Shown here one piece after another: positions 55,601 to 61,600 of a DNA stretch of 64,000 nucleotides. The notes below the pieces were generated by a model. The model ran no database searches. It had not been told where the DNA came from and was given only the letters and a program-made list of their open reading frames with translations. The stretch comes from Aporrectodea caliginosa. Lineage: Eukaryota; Annelida; Clitellata; Crassiclitellata; Lumbricidae. The DNA is taken from NCBI GenBank assembly GCA_020284085.1, contig JACEVL010006441.1, forward strand, positions 1,964,501-2,028,500. Direction: 5' to 3'. Position 1 is the stretch's first letter, and every line of letters begins with the position of its first letter. Made by a program: the position numbers and the translations under genes.

Positions 55601-58600
55601 CACAATACAATACAACTGTTATTTGATAATGCCTTCCTTAAAAAGTTCAGAAATGCACATTGAAGCCAGGCAACCTAGTATTCAATGTAGCTCCATAAGA
55701 TAGCATTACAAACATTTAAGTTCCAGTGAATTATTATTACTTTAAAAATGTGCTTCGGGTGGACTTAAAGTAGTACTTACTTATTGAAAAGCAACTAATC
55801 ATAATCATAATCTCGAGATCTCTACAGGGCCCAAAAAAGCCAAGTCACGGGAACCAGCTTATTCACAGGCTCTTCTTGATGTCTATTGACATTCATGTGA
55901 TGGACAATTGATGTGCATTATTATGATGCTGTAGATGTTTCCAGATAAGAACACCAAAGGGTTATGGCATATCAACAGTTGCTGGGTTTTACTGCACTAA
56001 TAAAATTTGAACCAATGTTACTAATAACTACTTCTGTTACTGTAGATAACTGTGGTAGAGGCTGTCGCAGGCCTATCAGTAAAACTATGAAGATTATCTA
56101 GAAAACACTGTTAACATATGTATCTACCAAAAGAGAAATCTAACATCCATAAAATTTCTATTTCAATGGATTTGTGTGTGAGATCAAGAAGTTGTATTCA
56201 TAAACAAAATAATTACTAATTTGTACTAACATTATAAATGGTATTACTTTTATTATTAAAAACTGAGTTAACATTCTCCGAACTATAAAAACTCTCTGAC
56301 ATTTTGTAAAGAAAACTCATGTTACGTTTGAAGTAGCAATGACTTGTCTTTTTCAAGTCCAGATGTCTTAACATTGCATTGCCTACTAACACAAACTATC
56401 TGCCTGTTACCAAGGAACATGTGCAATTGATCTTAAGTGTAATGGATCCATGGCTGTGAAATCTGGAAAGAATTTACCAGACTGGCAACGAGGTGATTAG
56501 AAGTACTGTATTCCTTCAGAGAAGAATCACCTTTTCCTGATTTCTAGCCCGAATGAATGGATGTATGGATGAATGCATGAAGTGAAGCAACAACCTGGTT
56601 CTTTCTGGCTTGATTTTACATCGTGACAATAAATAAGCTGATCTGCAGACTCCGCTTTCGTATAGCACTGTGAAATGTTTTAGACCTACGTTTACAGTTA
56701 GAAGATAATGCGGATGATTTATAATGTAGTTTAACGCCAGGGATAGTTGCATATTTCGACTTTTATGATTCATTCATTCATTCATTCCGGATATTTATAT
56801 AGCGCCTCTTCAAGAAACCTACTCAGAGGCGCATGTTAGGCTTCCTAAACCACAAAAGTGACTGCTTTGCAAACCAAAATGCAGTTAGCAATTGGTATAA
56901 TAAAGGATACACTTACTTACTTACTTAGCCTACATGAAGTAGCTCAAACTGTACTAATAAAGTCAGTCGTGTTACAATTACATGACGCTTTAGACATTGA
57001 ACCACAGACAGGAACTTAGTCACAACCCTTAAGCTCTGAGACAACCGACTGAGAAGCTATGCTGGGAACCAAAAACTAGAAATATGCTATTTTGTAATTA
57101 TTCAATTACATTTCTCATGTATTCTGTAATTTGAAATTACATTCAATGTCCCAAAGTAATTTGTAATTTGTAATTCAATTACATTTTCCCAAGTAATTTG
57201 CCCTTCCCTGTGTCTTCGACATTGAACCACAGACAGAAACTTAGTCACAACCCATAAGCTCTGAGACAACTGACTGAGAAGTCATGGTGGGAACCAAAAA
57301 CTAGAAATCCGCTACAGTTCTAGAATTCTTCATGAGTTACAGAACTCCTTAGACACATTCTCAGCAGACAGCCAACCGAAGGATAAGAGGACTATTTATA
57401 TATTCACATGTCGGCAGCTAAAAGATAACTGAGTGCAGACTAAACAGCCGAGTTACGGCTGTTTTCAAAATATGTACAGAAATCAGGCACCACAGCACCA
57501 GCCCACCAAAGTGCTCAACTATCTCAGACTACAACCAGAAATGCCAATGATGAGTCATGCGAGAAATCTACAGTTTCCTTTGATACCACAGGTTCTTGGA
57601 TTTCTGAAGCTTTCACTATCAGACTATTCAGTATCTTGAATCGTAATCGTATCTCCAAACTTCTAAAGCACCAAGTGCTCGAAAGCCAAGCGCAGAGCAC
57701 CTGAAGGGGCGCTATATAAATTTTGATTGATTGATTGATTGATCTCACATTTTCAACAAGCACTAACAAAATCTCTTTGGTCACAGTGTCCAATCAATCC
57801 CCCTGCTTAATATAGTCTAGAGGTGCTTCAGTATTAATTTAGTACTGACTGTACTGTAGTACATTACCCGACTTTACATGTGTAGTGAAGCACAATTCCT
57901 CTATTCAGGATCTCTACAACTAGCCAATTGTAGTACTTCGGACAGCTATTGTTTTGTATTGTACTGTATATGTATATTGATCTTTAGATAGAAAATGGCT
58001 GTGCTACTATTGGAAGAATAAAGCAGAGGCTCAAGTATGAATATTTATACCAGTTTTACCATACATGACATTCTTGCAGATTTCCTTCGATCACAGAAAT
58101 GTGTCTGCCACACAGAAACAATATTTAACCTGGTGTCAAATATAGTTAAACTCATCTCAGGTACATCCCCTGCTGAGGTATCAGTCAACTATGACCTATT
58201 GACATATAATGGCTACGACAAGTTCTTATTTATTCATCATCATTGCGCTTAGGGCAAGCTGCAGATCCTGACTTTGTCTAGCCATTTCATTAAGTAGGGA
58301 TAATAATGATAATAATATTCGTTTATTAATTCAAACTGACAAGTATGCAGTACGATTACATGATAAAGTACCGTAGTAACAGATCTACGATAACAAGTTT
58401 AACAGGAGTCGAATTTAACTGTATGGCAGCCTGCAACGCGCCCATCTGTCCTACTGCTCATTTTACAGTTGCCCCTACGGAGTGGAAGGCTGAGTCAACC
58501 CTATGGGGTTAGCAGGTGTCAAATGTTAATACAAGCATCAATTAATGCAATGTTACTACACATTCATACATCATCTTCCAAGTACATTTGAAAGGCACTA

Positions 58601-61600
58601 AACACCTCTAAGAAGTAGGGATGTTAAACGAAATTCGGAAATCCGAATTTCGGTTTTGAAAACGAAATTCGGTTTTTATTATTGACAAAACGAAATTCGA
58701 ATTTAGAAAAAAAATCATTTTTGTAGTGAAAATTTCAAGAAATGCCAGAAAGAATTAATTCATGCATTTCTTTAGTGTTTACGATTGTTTTCATCAAATA
58801 TAGCCGGCAGATAAGAAGGTGTTTATTAACGTACGTTACAGTACCTAATATATAAAATAACTTGCGTTATAAAATAATATATTAAATTTTCTATAAAGGC
58901 CAATAAAAAAAGAAATTCGGTTTAAAATCGGATTTCTAAAACCGAAATTCGGATTGCCAAAAAATCCGATTTTAACAACCCTACTAAGAAGTGCTCCAAG
59001 TACTTCCTTAACTGATTCCTGCATTAATTTTTAATAAATTTATACCCCTCTCAAAATGAATCTCTTAATGTTAGCTTCTATACTGGCACACGATACATGT
59101 ATCCATTTGATGGAGTGAATTTTGCCATCATGATGACAGTGACTTCCAAAAGATCACACACATGTTGAAGCAATGGTCATAGACATCTACTGATCAGAAG
59201 TACATCTGAATGTAGCTGCAAGTAACTGCATCATGGACTCTGTTCCTGGACCTATTGGAACTCAAGAAATTGGCACAGTCAACCAATGACTGAGTAAGTG
59301 TGCAACAGTAATGATTTTACAATCTCAAAGCTCCTCAACTTCAAACATGAGGTACAAAAACTGGAAGTTGGCTCAGTTTTCTGATCTTCTGAATATTTAC
59401 CTACTATAGCTTGGTGCACCATTGTTTTGATGCCTTGTCCATTAGACACCGCATGACAGAAGTCACTAATTGAGATTAATAACAATTTTTCCCACTATAA
59501 TAATAATTGTGCAATTGTGAATTTTGCAGAAAATTCAACATTAGCTCAAAGCAGCAATTGTTCCAAAATTCATCTACTTGCTTTCCTTCATCAATTTCTG
59601 CTAGCTTCACATTAACTAACTCTCTCCAATATTATTCTCTTTCCAGAAGATTCTAAACTAATGAAAGACATGCATGGCATCTATTTCCAGCTCTTGAATA
59701 CTTGCAGTGCTTCTGCTTCGGCATATGATTAACGCAGTTCCTACATTCCTAGAATTTCCATCAACGATTACCAACCAACGCAGTTCGCCGCGATGACTCA
59801 CCGGCAAACTGCGCAGCATGCACTGCTCAGGTTTATACTAAAACTCTTCAACATGCGTCGACTTCAGACGCCCTACCAGTCATCAAAACACGAGTCTGCC
59901 GTAACGATAAGCAAGAGCATGGTACCGAGAGCATGCTCATCTGATCTTTCATCCCCTCCCTTTCTGAAAAGATGCTATCTTTTTATCTCATCATGTTAGT
60001 TTAGACATTTAAAAAGAATAGGAAACTCTCAGTAAAACTGAAATGCTCATGGCATTCAATGTATTATAGATCTGTCTTAGAGAATGTTTGAATAGGCATA
60101 CCAAACTAACTCAAGTGGAAGAAGCTGCATGTAGATTGGTAAACAGTGGTTTGAACCCTGTATGGTATTACGTAGGTATAGTTTTCAAACCAAGATCTAA
60201 AAGAATATACTAACTTTAACTAGATCTCAAGCTTGCAACAAACTTTGTTTCATTAGCTGGGGTGGAGGCTGTTCGTTCCACTAATGGTAGGTGTATTGTG
60301 AGCCTCCTATACTAAGCAGGCTGACCACTTGACTATCATATACCTCCTGTAAGAACCTTGAGCAAGTCTTTAATGCATAATTACTTTATTTAATTGACTA
60401 AAACCTTAGCATTAGGTATGGTAACAATTAGAGGTGTCAATAGTTTAGTTTGGTACATTCTAAGGGGGTATTGGACAACTCACTGGATAATAAATCAATC
60501 ATCCAATGGACCCCCATGAGGGTCATTAAGTGCACATAGGCCTAATTCAAAGTTAGTTGAGCAGTCACATTACCCAAAGGCCAGGATATCCCTCAGACCA
60601 CCAGTAGAACAGTGCAATACTTTCTATTCACTCTTAGAGACTAAAGAAATTTGTTTTTCTACAGGATTCACTGGTTGATAACTGACCACTGCAACCCAAT
60701 ACCTCCCACCCACTAGCTTCTCGGGTCACAGCATAATTAAATCTGCCTAAAATAATCATCATACTTCTTTGCGGGGTTTCGATAGATGATTTGTGACACG
60801 GGCATGGGCGTATTTAAGGGAGTTTTCCGGGTTCAAACCCCCCATATAAATTCCCGAATTTTTTTCTATGCGAAATACCAAAAAACTGAACTTTTCGACC
60901 ATTTCCAATGGAACCCTTCCCCCCACTGAAAATTTAAAACCCCTCCGAAATTTTTTCCTGGCTACGCCCATGGACACGGGTACCACCCTTCAGCTGGGTA
61001 CAGAGGATTATACTAGACAAGATTCAAATACTATTAACAAGGACATGTTTACCAAAAAATGGTAATGAAATGCAGAATGCTTCGGTTCCCAAAGAAACCA
61101 TTTACAATTTCCTTAATTCGAGCATTTGCAATTTCCTTAATTCTAGGCTTGTACCTTCAGCCAACCAAACTTTTGGTAAGTCATATGGGCATATAAAAAA
61201 ATAGACAACCAATCTACATAAACAAAATATTGGTCCATCACTGGTTTCCACATTGGAAGGAATGCGCTAAGTGCTAAGTGCTCTTTAAAGTCATCGCCAA
61301 CAGCCACAACAGCTTTTAAGAACCTGGGCAAAGTATTATTTAGAGATAGTTAAAGAAATTTTCAGTTTTACAGCTATCCAGGTGTCTTAACAGCCTCAAC
61401 TCAAATCTTTTTGCCCTGTGTTTACAATAAATTACTTGACAGATTGAATGCTAAGTCACAGAAAAAAATCATCCACTTAAAGCAGTCAATGAGATTAATC
61501 TTGAGAGTCGGCACTTGTCGTTGGAAAGGAGAAGGGAGAGTGAAAATTCACAGACTGTAAACACATCAGACTCAAAAAAAATTTCGACTGCAATTACTCC

